A DNA stretch of 64,000 nucleotides from Citrobacter freundii ATCC 8090 = MTCC 1658 = NBRC 12681 (lineage in GTDB: Bacteria > Pseudomonadota > Gammaproteobacteria > Enterobacterales > Enterobacteriaceae), in contig NZ_CP049015.1 of assembly GCF_011064845.1 (NCBI RefSeq), forward strand, positions 1,550,001 to 1,614,000, given 5' to 3'. Both the position numbers and the translations under genes were made by a program. The notes under the pieces are model-generated. The model saw nothing but the letters and a program-made list of their open reading frames with translations. It was not told where the DNA came from and did no database searches. Positions 19,373 to 28,811 of this stretch are shown piece by piece (the first letter of the stretch is position 1; the number at the start of each line of letters is the position of its first letter).

Positions 19373-22174
19373 ATGCAGAACAGCGCTTTGAAAGCCTGGT
19401 TGGACTCTTCTTACCTCTCTGGTTCTAACCAGAGCTGGATAGAACAGCTCTATGAAGACTTCTTAACCGACCCTGACTCGGTAGATGCTAACTGGCGTTC
19501 GACGTTCCAGCAGTTACCTGGTACCGGAGTCAAACCGGATCAACTCCACTCAAAAACACGTGATTATTTCCGTCGGCAGGCGTTGATTACTCCACGTTAC
19601 TCTTCTTCTATCTCCGACCCTGATGCCAATGTGAAGCAGGTTAAAGTCCTGCAGCTCATTAACGCCTACCGTTTCCGCGGTCATCAGCATGCGAATCTTG
19701 ATCCGCTGGGACTGTGGCAGCAAGAAAATGTGGCCGATCTGGACCCGTCTTTCCACGATCTGACCGATGCGGATTTCCAGGAAAGCTTTAACGTAGGTTC
19801 TTTTGCCGGCGGCAAAGACACCATGAAGCTGAGCGACCTGGTTGTTGCGCTGAAACAAACCTACTGCGGCCCAATTGGCGCCGAGTATATGCACATCACC
19901 AGCACCGAAGAAAAACGCTGGCTTCAACAGCGTATCGAGTCTGGCCGTGCCGCATTCAGTAGCGAAGAGAAGAAACGCTTCCTGAGCGAACTGACCGCAG
20001 CAGAAGGTCTGGAACGCTACCTGGGCGCTAAGTTCCCGGGCGCGAAACGCTTCTCGCTGGAAGGCGGTGATGCGTTAATCCCAATGCTCAAAGAGATGAT
20101 CCGCCACGCTGGTAACAGCGGTACCCGTGAAGTGGTGCTGGGTATGGCGCACCGTGGTCGTCTGAACGTTCTGGTTAACGTACTGGGCAAACGCCCGCAG
20201 GAACTGTTCGACGAATTTGCGGGCAAACATAAAGAACACCTCGGCACCGGTGACGTGAAGTACCACATGGGCTTCTCGTCTGATATCGAAACCGAAGGCG
20301 GTCTGGTACACCTGGCGCTGGCGTTTAACCCGTCGCACCTGGAAATCGTTAGCCCGGTGGTTATCGGCTCCGTACGTGCACGCCTGGATCGTCTGGACGA
20401 GCCGAGCAGCAATAAAGTACTGCCAATCACCATCCACGGCGATGCGGCGGTAACCGGGCAGGGCGTGGTTCAGGAAACCCTGAACATGTCGAAAGCGCGT
20501 GGTTACGAAGTGGGCGGTACCGTGCGTATCGTCATTAACAACCAGGTTGGCTTTACTACCTCTAACCCGTTGGATGCGCGTTCTACGCCGTACTGCACCG
20601 ACATCGGTAAGATGGTTCAGGCGCCAATCTTCCACGTTAACGCGGATGACCCGGAAGCGGTCGCTTTCGTGACGCGTCTGGCGCTGGACTTCCGTAATAC
20701 CTTCAAACGTGATGTGTTCATCGATCTGGTGTGCTACCGCCGTCACGGCCACAACGAAGCCGACGAGCCGAGCGCAACCCAGCCGCTGATGTATCAGAAA
20801 ATCAAAAAGCATCCGACCCCGCGTAAAATCTACGCTGACAAGCTGGAAGCGGACAAAGTCGCCACGCTGGAAGATGCGACCGAAATGGTCAATCTGTACC
20901 GTGATGCGCTGGATGCTGGTGAATGCGTGGTGAAAGAGTGGCGTCCAATGAACATGCACTCCTTCACCTGGTCGCCGTACCTCAACCACGAGTGGGACGA
21001 AAGCTACCCGAACAAGGTTGAGATGAAGCGTCTGCAGGAGCTGGCAAAACGTATCAGCACCGTGCCTGAAGCCGTTGAAATGCAGTCGCGTGTTGCCAAA
21101 ATTTACGGCGACCGTCAGGCCATGGCCGCAGGCGAGAAGCTATTCGACTGGGGTGGGGCAGAGAATCTGGCTTACGCCACGCTGGTGGACGAAGGCATTC
21201 CGGTTCGTCTGTCGGGTGAAGACTCCGGTCGCGGAACCTTCTTCCACCGTCACGCGGTCATTCATAATCAGGCGAACGGTTCAACCTACACGCCGCTGCA
21301 GCATGTGCATAACGGCCAGGGCACGTTCCGCGTATGGGACTCCGTGCTGTCTGAAGAAGCGGTACTGGCGTTCGAGTATGGTTATGCCACGGCAGAACCG
21401 CGCACGCTGACCATCTGGGAAGCGCAGTTCGGCGACTTCGCCAACGGTGCGCAGGTGGTTATCGACCAGTTCATCTCTTCCGGCGAGCAGAAATGGGGCC
21501 GTATGTGCGGTCTGGTGATGCTGCTGCCGCACGGCTACGAAGGTCAGGGTCCGGAGCACTCCTCCGCGCGTCTGGAACGTTATCTGCAACTTTGCGCTGA
21601 GCAAAACATGCAGGTTTGCGTCCCGTCTACCCCGGCACAGGTCTACCACATGCTGCGTCGTCAGGCGCTGCGCGGTATGCGCCGTCCGCTGGTGGTGATG
21701 TCACCGAAGTCGCTGCTGCGTCATCCGTTGGCGGTGTCTACGCTGGACGAACTGGCAAATGGCACCTTCCTGCCAGCCATTGGCGAAGTCGATGAACTTG
21801 ATCCGAAAGGCGTGAAGCGTGTCGTGATGTGTTCTGGTAAGGTTTATTACGACCTGCTGGAGCAACGCCGCAAGAACGACCAAAAAGATGTTGCCATTGT
21901 GCGCATCGAACAGCTCTATCCGTTCCCGCATAAAGCGGTGCAGGAAGCGCTGAAACCGTTTGCTCATGTACATGATTTTGTCTGGTGCCAGGAAGAGCCG
22001 CTCAACCAGGGCGCATGGTACTGCAGCCAGCATCATTTCCGTGAAGTAATTCCATTTGGGTCAGCTCTGCGTTATGCAGGTCGCCCGGCCTCTGCCTCTC
22101 CGGCAGTAGGGTATATGTCCGTTCACCAGAAGCAGCAACAAGATCTGGTAAATGACGCGCTGAACGTCGATTAA
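19373..22174 (+). CDS. sucA: 2-oxoglutarate dehydrogenase E1 component
   Basis: SucA is the thiamine-diphosphate E1 of the 2-oxoglutarate dehydrogenase complex, decarboxylating 2-oxoglutarate and passing succinyl to the lipoyl group of SucB. The product is 933 residues, as in E. coli, starting MQNSALKAWLDSSYLSG. The N-terminal 40 residues are the E2-binding segment. Motifs include EVVLGMAHRGRLNVL, the ThDP region TIHGDAAVTGQGVVQE with VINNQVGFTTS, and SGEDSGRGTFFHRHAV with LLPHGYEGQGPEHSSAR in the C-terminal half. It follows the ERIC element and precedes sucB by 14 bases. Confidence 0.98.
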   Translation: MQNSALKAWLDSSYLSGSNQSWIEQLYEDFLTDPDSVDANWRSTFQQLPGTGVKPDQLHSKTRDYFRRQALITPRYSSSISDPDANVKQVKVLQLINAYRFRGHQHANLDPLGLWQQENVADLDPSFHDLTDADFQESFNVGSFAGGKDTMKLSDLVVALKQTYCGPIGAEYMHITSTEEKRWLQQRIESGRAAFSSEEKKRFLSELTAAEGLERYLGAKFPGAKRFSLEGGDALIPMLKEMIRHAGNSGTREVVLGMAHRGRLNVLVNVLGKRPQELFDEFAGKHKEHLGTGDVKYHMGFSSDIETEGGLVHLALAFNPSHLEIVSPVVIGSVRARLDRLDEPSSNKVLPITIHGDAAVTGQGVVQETLNMSKARGYEVGGTVRIVINNQVGFTTSNPLDARSTPYCTDIGKMVQAPIFHVNADDPEAVAFVTRLALDFRNTFKRDVFIDLVCYRRHGHNEADEPSATQPLMYQKIKKHPTPRKIYADKLEADKVATLEDATEMVNLYRDALDAGECVVKEWRPMNMHSFTWSPYLNHEWDESYPNKVEMKRLQELAKRISTVPEAVEMQSRVAKIYGDRQAMAAGEKLFDWGGAENLAYATLVDEGIPVRLSGEDSGRGTFFHRHAVIHNQANGSTYTPLQHVHNGQGTFRVWDSVLSEEAVLAFEYGYATAEPRTLTIWEAQFGDFANGAQVVIDQFISSGEQKWGRMCGLVMLLPHGYEGQGPEHSSARLERYLQLCAEQNMQVCVPSTPAQVYHMLRRQALRGMRRPLVVMSPKSLLRHPLAVSTLDELANGTFLPAIGEVDELDPKGVKRVVMCSGKVYYDLLEQRRKNDQKDVAIVRIEQLYPFPHKAVQEALKPFAHVHDFVWCQEEPLNQGAWYCSQHHFREVIPFGSALRYAGRPASASPAVGYMSVHQKQQQDLVNDALNVD

Positions 22175-22188
22175 ATAAAGGATAAATA

Positions 22189-23412
22189 ATGAGTAGCGTA
22201 GATATTCTTGTTCCCGACCTGCCTGAATCCGTAGCGGATGCAACGGTTGCAACCTGGCACAAAAAACCGGGCGATGCAGTACGTCGTGATGAAGTACTGG
22301 TAGAAATCGAAACTGACAAAGTGGTACTGGAAGTACCGGCATCAGCGGACGGTATTCTTGATGCGGTTCTGGAAGATGAAGGGACAACCGTCACTTCTCG
22401 CCAGATCCTTGGTCGCCTGCGTGAAGGCAACAGCACCGGTAAAGAAACCAGCGCTAAGTCTGAAGAGAAAGATTCTACTCCGGCACAGCGCCAGCAGGCG
22501 TCTCTTGCTGAGCAGAACAACGATGCCCTGAGCCCGGCGATCCGTCGCCTGCTGGGTGAGCATAACCTCGAAGCCAGCGCTATCAACGGCACCGGTGTCG
22601 GCGGTCGTATCACGCGTGAAGATGTTGAAAAACATCTGGCGAAAGCCCCGGCTGCGAAAGCCGAAGCAAAAGCGCCGGCAGCAGCACCTGCACCACAGGC
22701 TCAACTGGGCGCGCGTGGCGAAAAACGTGTTCCGATGACCCGTCTGCGCAAACGCGTAGCCGAGCGTCTGCTGGAAGCGAAAAATTCCACCGCCATGCTG
22801 ACCACCTTCAACGAAGTCAACATGAAGCCAATCATGGACCTGCGTAAGCAATACGGTGATGCGTTCGAGAAACGCCACGGTATCCGTCTGGGCTTTATGT
22901 CTTTCTACGTGAAAGCGGTAGTTGAAGCGCTGAAACGCTATCCGGAAGTGAACGCGTCCATCGACGGCGATGACGTGGTTTATCACAACTACTTTGATGT
23001 CAGCATGGCGGTCTCCACGCCGCGTGGCCTGGTCACGCCGGTCCTGCGTGATGTGGATCTGCTGGGTATGGCAGACATCGAGAAGAACATTAAAGAACTG
23101 GCAGTTAAAGGTCGCGACGGCAAGTTGACGGTTGAAGATCTGACGGGCGGTAACTTCACCATCACTAACGGTGGTGTGTTCGGTTCCCTGATGTCCACGC
23201 CGATCATCAACCCACCGCAGAGCGCCATCCTGGGTATGCATGCCATCAAAGATCGTCCGATGGCGGTAGACGGCAAGGTTGAAATCCTGCCGATGATGTA
23301 TCTGGCGCTGTCTTATGACCACCGTCTGATCGATGGTCGTGAGTCAGTAGGCTTCCTGGTAACCATTAAAGAGTTGCTGGAAGATCCAACGCGTCTGCTG
23401 CTGGACGTGTAG
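22189..23412 (+). CDS. sucB: Dihydrolipoyl succinyltransferase (E2)
   Basis: SucB is the E2 core of the 2-oxoglutarate dehydrogenase complex. The 407 residues (E. coli 405) show a lipoyl domain with the modified Lys44 in [13 protein letters not shown], an Ala/Pro-rich linker, a peripheral-subunit binding domain ([19 protein letters not shown], about 110-145), a second linker of [13 protein letters not shown] type, and the catalytic domain ending [16 protein letters not shown] with the active-site His and Asp. The two extra residues lie in the linkers. E3 (lpd) is elsewhere. Confidence 0.98.
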   Translation: MSSVDILVPDLPESVADATVATWHKKPGDAVRRDEVLVEIETDKVVLEVPASADGILDAVLEDEGTTVTSRQILGRLREGNSTGKETSAKSEEKDSTPAQRQQASLAEQNNDALSPAIRRLLGEHNLEASAINGTGVGGRITREDVEKHLAKAPAAKAEAKAPAAAPAPQAQLGARGEKRVPMTRLRKRVAERLLEAKNSTAMLTTFNEVNMKPIMDLRKQYGDAFEKRHGIRLGFMSFYVKAVVEALKRYPEVNASIDGDDVVYHNYFDVSMAVSTPRGLVTPVLRDVDLLGMADIEKNIKELAVKGRDGKLTVEDLTGGNFTITNGGVFGSLMSTPIINPPQSAILGMHAIKDRPMAVDGKVEILPMMYLALSYDHRLIDGRESVGFLVTIKELLEDPTRLLLDV

Positions 23413-23432
23413 TTAATAAGAGTATCACCTGC

Positions 23433-23465
23433 CCCGTAGGTCTGGATGCTTATCAGACCTACGGG
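23433..23465 (+). other. Stable hairpin between sucB and sucC
   Basis: CCCGTAGGTCTG and CAGACCTACGGG form a perfect 12-bp stem with a nine-base loop, 20 bases after the sucB stop. No T-run follows. It probably separates or stabilises the sucAB and sucCD parts of the message. Confidence 0.6.
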
Positions 23466-23502
23466 TAAAAGATAACGATTACCTGAAGGATGGACAGAAC
23501 AC

Positions 23503-24669
23503 ATGAACTTACATGAATATCAGGCAAAACAACTTTTTGCCCGCTATGGCTTACCGGCACCGGTGGGTTATGCCTGTACTACTCCGCGTGAAGCAGAAGA
23601 AGCCGCTTCAAAAATCGGCGCTGGCCCGTGGGTAGTGAAATGTCAGGTTCACGCTGGTGGCCGCGGTAAAGCGGGCGGTGTGAAGGTTGTGAACAGCAAA
23701 GAAGACATTCGCGCTTTTGCTGAACACTGGTTGGGTAAACGTCTGGTCACCTACCAGACAGACGCTCATGGCCAACCGGTAAATCAGATTCTGGTTGAAG
23801 CCGCGACCGACATTGGTAAAGAACTTTACCTCGGCGCAGTTGTTGACCGTAGCTCCCGTCGCGTGGTCTTCATGGCCTCTACCGAAGGCGGCGTGGAAAT
23901 CGAAAAAGTAGCGGAAGAAACCCCGCACCTGATCCACAAAGTGGCGCTCGATCCGCTGGCAGGCCCGATGCCTTACCAGGGTCGCGAGCTGGCGTTCAAA
24001 CTGGGTCTGGAAGGTAAACAGGTTCAGCAGTTCACCAAGATCTTCATGGGTCTGGCGACTATCTTCCTGGAGCGCGACCTGGCGCTGATCGAAATCAACC
24101 CGCTGGTCGTGACCAAGCAGGGTGACCTGATCTGCCTCGACGGCAAACTGGGTGCTGACGGCAACGCGCTGTTCCGCCAGGCTGACCTGCGCGAAATGCG
24201 CGACCAGTCTCAGGAAGATCCGCGTGAAGCGCAGGCTGCGCAGTGGGAACTGAACTACGTTGCGCTCGATGGCAACATCGGTTGTATGGTTAACGGTGCG
24301 GGCCTGGCAATGGGCACCATGGACATCGTTAAGCTTCACGGCGGCGAACCGGCTAACTTCCTCGACGTTGGTGGCGGTGCGACCAAAGAGCGTGTAACCG
24401 AAGCGTTCAAAATTATCCTCTCTGATGACAATGTTAAAGCCGTACTGGTTAACATCTTCGGCGGTATCGTACGTTGCGACCTGATCGCCGACGGTATCAT
24501 CGGCGCGGTAGCAGAAGTAGGTGTAAACGTTCCGGTCGTGGTACGTCTGGAAGGTAATAACGCTGAACTCGGCGCGAAAAAACTGGCTGATAGTGGCCTG
24601 AATATTATTGCAGCGAAAAGTCTGACGGATGCAGCTCAGCAGGTTGTTGCCGCAGTGGAGGGGAAATAA
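23503..24669 (+). CDS. sucC: Succinyl-CoA synthetase beta subunit
   Basis: SucC with SucD converts succinyl-CoA to succinate with formation of a nucleoside triphosphate. The 388 residues start [20 protein letters not shown]; the ATP-grasp domain carries [20 protein letters not shown], and [18 protein letters not shown] with [17 protein letters not shown] forms the C-terminal phosphate-site domain. It follows AAGGATG upstream of the ATG and overlaps sucD by one base (TAATG). Confidence 0.98.
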   Translation: MNLHEYQAKQLFARYGLPAPVGYACTTPREAEEAASKIGAGPWVVKCQVHAGGRGKAGGVKVVNSKEDIRAFAEHWLGKRLVTYQTDAHGQPVNQILVEAATDIGKELYLGAVVDRSSRRVVFMASTEGGVEIEKVAEETPHLIHKVALDPLAGPMPYQGRELAFKLGLEGKQVQQFTKIFMGLATIFLERDLALIEINPLVVTKQGDLICLDGKLGADGNALFRQADLREMRDQSQEDPREAQAAQWELNYVALDGNIGCMVNGAGLAMGTMDIVKLHGGEPANFLDVGGGATKERVTEAFKIILSDDNVKAVLVNIFGGIVRCDLIADGIIGAVAEVGVNVPVVVRLEGNNAELGAKKLADSGLNIIAAKSLTDAAQQVVAAVEGK

Positions 24670-25538
24670 TGTCAGTTTTAATTAATAAAGATACCAAGGT
24701 TATCTGCCAGGGCTTCACCGGTAGCCAGGGGACATTCCACTCCGAACAAGCGATTGCTTACGGTACTCAGATGGTTGGCGGCGTAACGCCAGGTAAAGGC
24801 GGCACCACGCACCTGGGCCTGCCGGTGTTCAACACCGTGCGTGAAGCTGTAGAAGCGACTGGCGCTACAGCCACCGTTATCTACGTTCCGGCACCGTTCT
24901 GCAAAGACTCCATACTGGAAGCGATTGATGCTGGTATCAAACTGATTATCACCATCACCGAAGGCATCCCGACGCTGGATATGCTGACCGTGAAGGTGAA
25001 GCTGGATGAAGCTGGCGTGCGCATGATCGGCCCGAACTGCCCAGGTGTGATCACCCCGGGCGAGTGCAAAATCGGCATCATGCCGGGCCACATTCACAAG
25101 CCGGGTAAAGTGGGTATCGTTTCCCGTTCAGGTACCCTGACCTATGAAGCGGTTAAGCAGACTACCGACTACGGTTTCGGCCAGTCCACCTGTGTGGGCA
25201 TCGGTGGTGACCCGATCCCAGGCTCTAACTTCATCGACATCCTGAAGCTGTTCCAGGAAGATCCGCAGACCGAAGCGATCGTCATGATCGGTGAGATCGG
25301 CGGTAGCGCTGAAGAAGAAGCGGCGGCATACATTAAAGATCATGTAACCAAGCCGGTTGTGGGTTACATCGCGGGTGTGACTGCGCCGAAAGGTAAGCGT
25401 ATGGGTCACGCGGGTGCGATCATCGCAGGTGGGAAAGGTACGGCGGATGAGAAATTCGCTGCGCTGGAAGCTGCAGGCGTGAAAACTGTTCGTAGTCTGG
25501 CCGATATCGGCGAAGCGCTGAAAACCGTTATTAAGTAA
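24669..25538 (+). CDS. sucD: Succinyl-CoA synthetase alpha subunit
   Basis: SucD binds CoA and carries the phosphorylated histidine. In the 289 residues the CoA-binding motif is [39 protein letters not shown] and [11 protein letters not shown] are family signatures, and the active-site His is in [19 protein letters not shown]. Last gene of the operon, followed by a conserved 3' UTR and terminator. Confidence 0.98.
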   Translation: MSVLINKDTKVICQGFTGSQGTFHSEQAIAYGTQMVGGVTPGKGGTTHLGLPVFNTVREAVEATGATATVIYVPAPFCKDSILEAIDAGIKLIITITEGIPTLDMLTVKVKLDEAGVRMIGPNCPGVITPGECKIGIMPGHIHKPGKVGIVSRSGTLTYEAVKQTTDYGFGQSTCVGIGGDPIPGSNFIDILKLFQEDPQTEAIVMIGEIGGSAEEEAAAYIKDHVTKPVVGYIAGVTAPKGKRMGHAGAIIAGGKGTADEKFAALEAAGVKTVRSLADIGEALKTVIK

Positions 25539-25539
25539 T

Positions 25540-25625
25540 AAATAAAAAACAGCCCTGACTCTCTGCGTAGTCAAGGGCTGGTCCCGTTTCGACATGGTTG
25601 GCCATCTGATGATGGCCTTTTTTTA
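25540..25625 (+). ncRNA. sdhX: Probable SdhX-type small RNA in the sucD 3' UTR
   Basis: In E. coli the 3' end of the sdhCDAB-sucABCD message is processed to the Hfq-bound sRNA SdhX (RybD). The same position here holds a first hairpin (CAGCCCTGACT... pairing with AGTCAAGGGCTG), a short linker GTCCCGTTTCGACATGG and a terminator hairpin with a long T-run, the form of such an sRNA. Expression is inferred by analogy, not seen. Confidence 0.55.
25600..25625 (+). terminator. Rho-independent terminator of the sdh-suc operon
   Basis: GGCCATC-TGAT-GATGGCC followed by eight T residues, 61 bases after the sucD stop. Confidence 0.9.
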
Positions 25626-25763
25626 TTTTTAGTTATCTGAATCTTGCAAATTACTCATAATCATCTGCATAAATGAGATTATTTTTTGCGGTGAACATCA
25701 TTCTTTCTCTTGATTAAATTCTGCATATTACCGGCTTTAATTTCATTAATGCCGGAGGATACC

Positions 25764-26654
25764 GTGTCGTTGAAAATTCAGGATGATTACCTACAACGTT
25801 TTTTCTCAATAGCAAAGGTATTTTCCAGTGCGACTGGATTAGCCACCGTCGTGGTTGATGTTACCGGAAAAATTCTCTCGGATTGTCATAATTTTAATTC
25901 GTTCTGCACATTAATGCGGGCGGATGAACGCTATTGTGTGAGTTGCCAAAAGTGTGACAAGTATTGTGCTTTTGAAGGATTAAAACACCTTAAACCCAGA
26001 ATACTCAGCTGTCATGCAGGGCTAAGTCTGTTTTCTATGCCATTAATTCGCGAGGGGCATCTGTACGGTTTTATGCTCTGTGGGCAGGTGCGGGCAAAAT
26101 ATCAGGAATATAAAACAATCATTATTGATAATGAATACTCATGGATGGATGAACCAAAAATAAAAACTGAATGGAGTAAGGTGGCGGTAGTCGATAATAA
26201 TACGCTGGTGGCATCAGCAAATTTATTGAATTTTATTATTGATAATTTTGAGACAGAACAACAATCTGATGAGATTGTTATCCCAGCGACCAGTTACATG
26301 CGTCATTATTTTACAGAACCTTCCCGACACGAGAAAAAGCTACTGGCAGCGTTGCGTTATATCGATGAGAATTTGTATGGTGAATTATCCCTTGAATCCG
26401 TAGCAGCTCACGTCTGCTTAAGCGCAAACTATTTCAGCCGTTTTTTTAAGAAACGGCAGGGCGTTAACTTTAAAACCTGGGTGAATCAGAAAAAAATGCA
26501 AAAAGCGGGGGAGTTATTGCACGATCCCGTTCATTCCATAGACAGCATTGCCCGGAAACTCCAATACGCACAAACCAGCTACTTTTGCCGCGTTTTCCGG
26601 GCGGCGCATCAAACGTCGCCCCAGTCTTTTCGTCATGCCAGACTGTCACAGTAA
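25764..26654 (+). CDS. AraC family regulator with N-terminal PocR-type sensor domain
   Basis: The product (296 residues from GTG 25764) has a PocR-like N-terminal ligand-binding domain (about 1-175) and a C-terminal AraC/XylS double helix-turn-helix (about 190-290). The sensor part is cysteine-rich (CTLMRADERYCVSCQKCDKY, then ILSCHAGLSLFSMPL and GHLYGFMLCGQV), closely following PocR of the Salmonella pdu/cob region. The HTH part shows ESVAAHVCLSANYFSRFFKK and SIDSIARKLQYAQTSYFCRV. GTG 25764 is preferred because GGAGG stands five bases before it; ATG 25749 and ATG 25710 are in-frame alternatives without good ribosome sites. The gene is AT-rich compared with its neighbours. It converges on the cobA-like gene with a 22-base overlap. 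Ligand unknown; control of the B12/glutamate mutase island is inferred. Confidence 0.85.
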   Translation: MSLKIQDDYLQRFFSIAKVFSSATGLATVVVDVTGKILSDCHNFNSFCTLMRADERYCVSCQKCDKYCAFEGLKHLKPRILSCHAGLSLFSMPLIREGHLYGFMLCGQVRAKYQEYKTIIIDNEYSWMDEPKIKTEWSKVAVVDNNTLVASANLLNFIIDNFETEQQSDEIVIPATSYMRHYFTEPSRHEKKLLAALRYIDENLYGELSLESVAAHVCLSANYFSRFFKKRQGVNFKTWVNQKKMQKAGELLHDPVHSIDSIARKLQYAQTSYFCRVFRAAHQTSPQSFRHARLSQ

Positions 26655-27421
26655 AGGTTTTCTGGCAGCTTGAAGGCTTCAGGGATAAAAGAGAGCCGAT
26701 CGCTCAGGGTAACCACATCACCAATCACTATCAGTGCAGGGGGAAGGATGTTAGCTTCCTGCGCCTTGCTCAGTAGTGAACCGAGCGTACAGGTCAGTCG
26801 GCGCTGATTATCGCGGGTGGCAGACATAATTAGCGCTGCAGGCGTATCTGCTGATTTTCCACCCATCAATAATTCCTCACAGATAAACGCCAGATTGGCG
26901 ATGCCCATGACGATAACCAGCGTACCATTCAGTTTTGCCAGTTGACGCCAGTCCTGCTGTTGGTTGCCCTCCCGTGTATGGCCGGTAACTACGTGAAACC
27001 CCGAGGCGAAATCGCGGTGTGTTACCGGAATCCCGGCATAGGTCAGGCCACCAATGGTTGAGCTGATACCCGGCACCACTTCAAACGGGATGCCCGTCTC
27101 GACGAGATCCTCAACTTCTTCAGCCCCGCGTCCAAAAACATACGGATCGCCACCTTTCAGACGTACAATATTATTGTGAGTTTGGGCATACTGGACAAGC
27201 AGCGCATTGATTTCATCCTGGGGTACACAATGGAAGCCTGGGTTTTTGCCGACATTGATAAGCAGGCAATCTGGTAATGCCCATTCCAAAATTTTAGGAT
27301 TGACCAGCCGATCATAAATAATGACATCAGCCTGTTTAATGCACATCATTGCTTTGAGGGTGAGCAATGAAATATCACCGGGACCTGCACCAACGAGCCA
27401 GACCTTTCCGAAAGTTTTCAC
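26633..27421 (-). CDS. cobA: Uroporphyrinogen-III C-methyltransferase (CobA/SUMT type)
   Basis: SUMT adds two methyl groups from SAM to uroporphyrinogen III to give precorrin-2, the branch point to cobalamin and siroheme. The 262-residue product has the family signatures VWLVGAGPGDISLLTLKA at the N-terminus, the central RLKGGDPYVFGRGAEEVEDL and PGISSTIGGLTYAGIPVTHR, and GTLVIVMGIANL. It has only the methyltransferase domain and no CysG-type dehydrogenase/chelatase, so it is an additional enzyme to the expected cysG elsewhere. In an island with a B12-dependent mutase it probably boosts corrin synthesis. Note that the E. coli adenosyltransferase is also sometimes called CobA; here the methyltransferase is meant. 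Confidence 0.9.
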   Translation of the reverse strand: MKTFGKVWLVGAGPGDISLLTLKAMMCIKQADVIIYDRLVNPKILEWALPDCLLINVGKNPGFHCVPQDEINALLVQYAQTHNNIVRLKGGDPYVFGRGAEEVEDLVETGIPFEVVPGISSTIGGLTYAGIPVTHRDFASGFHVVTGHTREGNQQQDWRQLAKLNGTLVIVMGIANLAFICEELLMGGKSADTPAALIMSATRDNQRRLTCTLGSLLSKAQEANILPPALIVIGDVVTLSDRLSFIPEAFKLPENLYCDSLA

Positions 27422-27826
27422 ATTGTGTCCTTTATCACATCGATCAAAAAAAGGCAGAAACTACATCAAGGAATGATAAAAAGCAGTCGTTTGCCCGTAA
27501 GTTATAACGTGAAATTATCCAAAATTATCGCATTGATAATATTGATTAATCTCGCAAAGTTTTTTCTGCAATAAACAAGATGACTTGAAAAATTATTAAG
27601 AACTTATTGGCACTATTTGCTTAAGTTTAACCTTATTTAAATTGTGTTTATTGTTTCCCTTAAGTATTATTGGTTAATATTTACCCGTCATCAGTGTGAG
27701 TAAATCATGGATTGGATCAATGACATCAATGGATAAAATAAAATATAACTCTCGATGCTTATCTGGGTGTCTTGAATTATTTTTTATAAATTAAACTATT
27801 TTTGTACGCTGCAAATGGAAGAGGTT
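27422..27826. promoter_or_regulatory. AT-rich divergent region between cobA-like and LysR genes
   Basis: About 400 bases without a gene, strongly AT-rich and holding the divergent promoters. It is the most likely site for LysR-type autoregulation. I see T-N11-A-like candidates but none distinctive enough to mark, and no cobalamin riboswitch box. Confidence 0.5.
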
Positions 27827-28729
27827 ATGAGAGGAAAAATACCCAAGACGGAGTTGCTGGTAACTTTTGAAGTGGTTGCGCGTCACGAAAGTTATACCCG
27901 GGCAGCTGAAGAGCTGGCTTTAACACAAAGTGCTGTTTTCCGCCAGGTAAATGCACTGGAGGATTTTCTCAATACCGCGCTATTTAATCACGCCAAAAAA
28001 CGCATTTTTTTAAATGCGGCTGGCAAACACTATTTAAGCATCGTTAAAGAAACGTTAAATAAGCTTGAACGAGATACGACGACGATAATGACCTGGCAGC
28101 CGACGGTACAGGTTATTGAGCTGGCGGTGAATCCGACGTTCAGCACGCACTGGCTGATCCCAAACCTGCGGGAATTTAACAAACTTAATCCTGATATTAT
28201 CGTGAACATTCATTCCCTGGCGAATATTGGTGATTTTCTCAATCGAGAGTATGACGCGGCAATCATGCGCGAAGACTTTTATTCGCCATGGTCAGGGGTT
28301 GAGTACCTGTTTGAAGAGGAGATTCTGCCGGTATGCAGTCGCTGTTTGCTGGCCGAACCGGAACGAAAACTGGCGGTAAACGAATTACTAAACGAATTCC
28401 CGCTATTGCACCAAAGCACGCGTATCAAAGGTTGGCAGGAATGGTTTGCGCTGTCAGATGTCAGCAGTCCGCTGGTGAATAAAGGTCCGAGATTTGATTT
28501 GTTATCGATGCTGATCGCGGCGGTCCGCTCTAATCTGGGCGTTGCGCTGCTCCCGCGTTTTGCCATTCAGCACGATCTGGACAGTGGCGATATGGTCATT
28601 CCTTGCGATGTTCCGATGCGTACCGGAAATCGATTTATTATGACATGGCGTGAAGAAAAATCGGAATCCGAGCATTTACAGATTTTCCGCAACTGGTTGC
28701 TCAGTAAGTCCGTAGTATCGGCTGCCTGA
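27827..28729 (+). CDS. LysR family transcriptional regulator (GcvA-like)
   Basis: The product is about 300 residues with an N-terminal winged HTH (ELLVTFEVVARHESYTRAAE then LALTQSAVFRQVNALEDFL) and a C-terminal periplasmic-binding-like effector domain (VIELAVNPTFSTHWLIPNLR, then YDAAIMREDFYSPWSGVEYL). The domain style is that of the GcvA/AmpR group. ATG 27827 is preferred because GGAAGAGG lies just before it; ATG 27815 in frame would add four residues. It is divergent from cobA and faces the cobO end of the island across a REP. Regulation of the glutamate mutase operon is inferred from position; effector unknown. Confidence 0.87.
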   Translation: MRGKIPKTELLVTFEVVARHESYTRAAEELALTQSAVFRQVNALEDFLNTALFNHAKKRIFLNAAGKHYLSIVKETLNKLERDTTTIMTWQPTVQVIELAVNPTFSTHWLIPNLREFNKLNPDIIVNIHSLANIGDFLNREYDAAIMREDFYSPWSGVEYLFEEEILPVCSRCLLAEPERKLAVNELLNEFPLLHQSTRIKGWQEWFALSDVSSPLVNKGPRFDLLSMLIAAVRSNLGVALLPRFAIQHDLDSGDMVIPCDVPMRTGNRFIMTWREEKSESEHLQIFRNWLLSKSVVSAA

Positions 28730-28735
28730 GGGTGG

Positions 28736-28802
28736 CTTATGCCTTATCAGGCCTACAACGATGGGTAGGCCGGATAAGACGCGTTAGCATCGTTATCCGG
28801 CA
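28736..28802. repeat. REP/BIME element between LysR and cobO genes
   Basis: TTATGCCTTATCAGGCCTAC and GTAGGCCGGATAAGACGCG with ATCGTTATCCGGCAA form facing REP units between two convergent genes. Confidence 0.75.
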
Positions 28803-28811
28803 AAAGAACGG

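Noticed and set aside
19237..19428. 63-codon frame with cysteine motif before sucA
   Set aside because: It starts inside the ERIC element and runs into sucA in the wrong frame; ERIC translations of this kind are spurious.
20075..20989. 304-codon reverse-strand open frame
   Set aside because: Antisense to sucA; no domain, no context.
22342..23322. 326-codon reverse-strand open frame
   Set aside because: Antisense to sucB; low-complexity composition and no motif.
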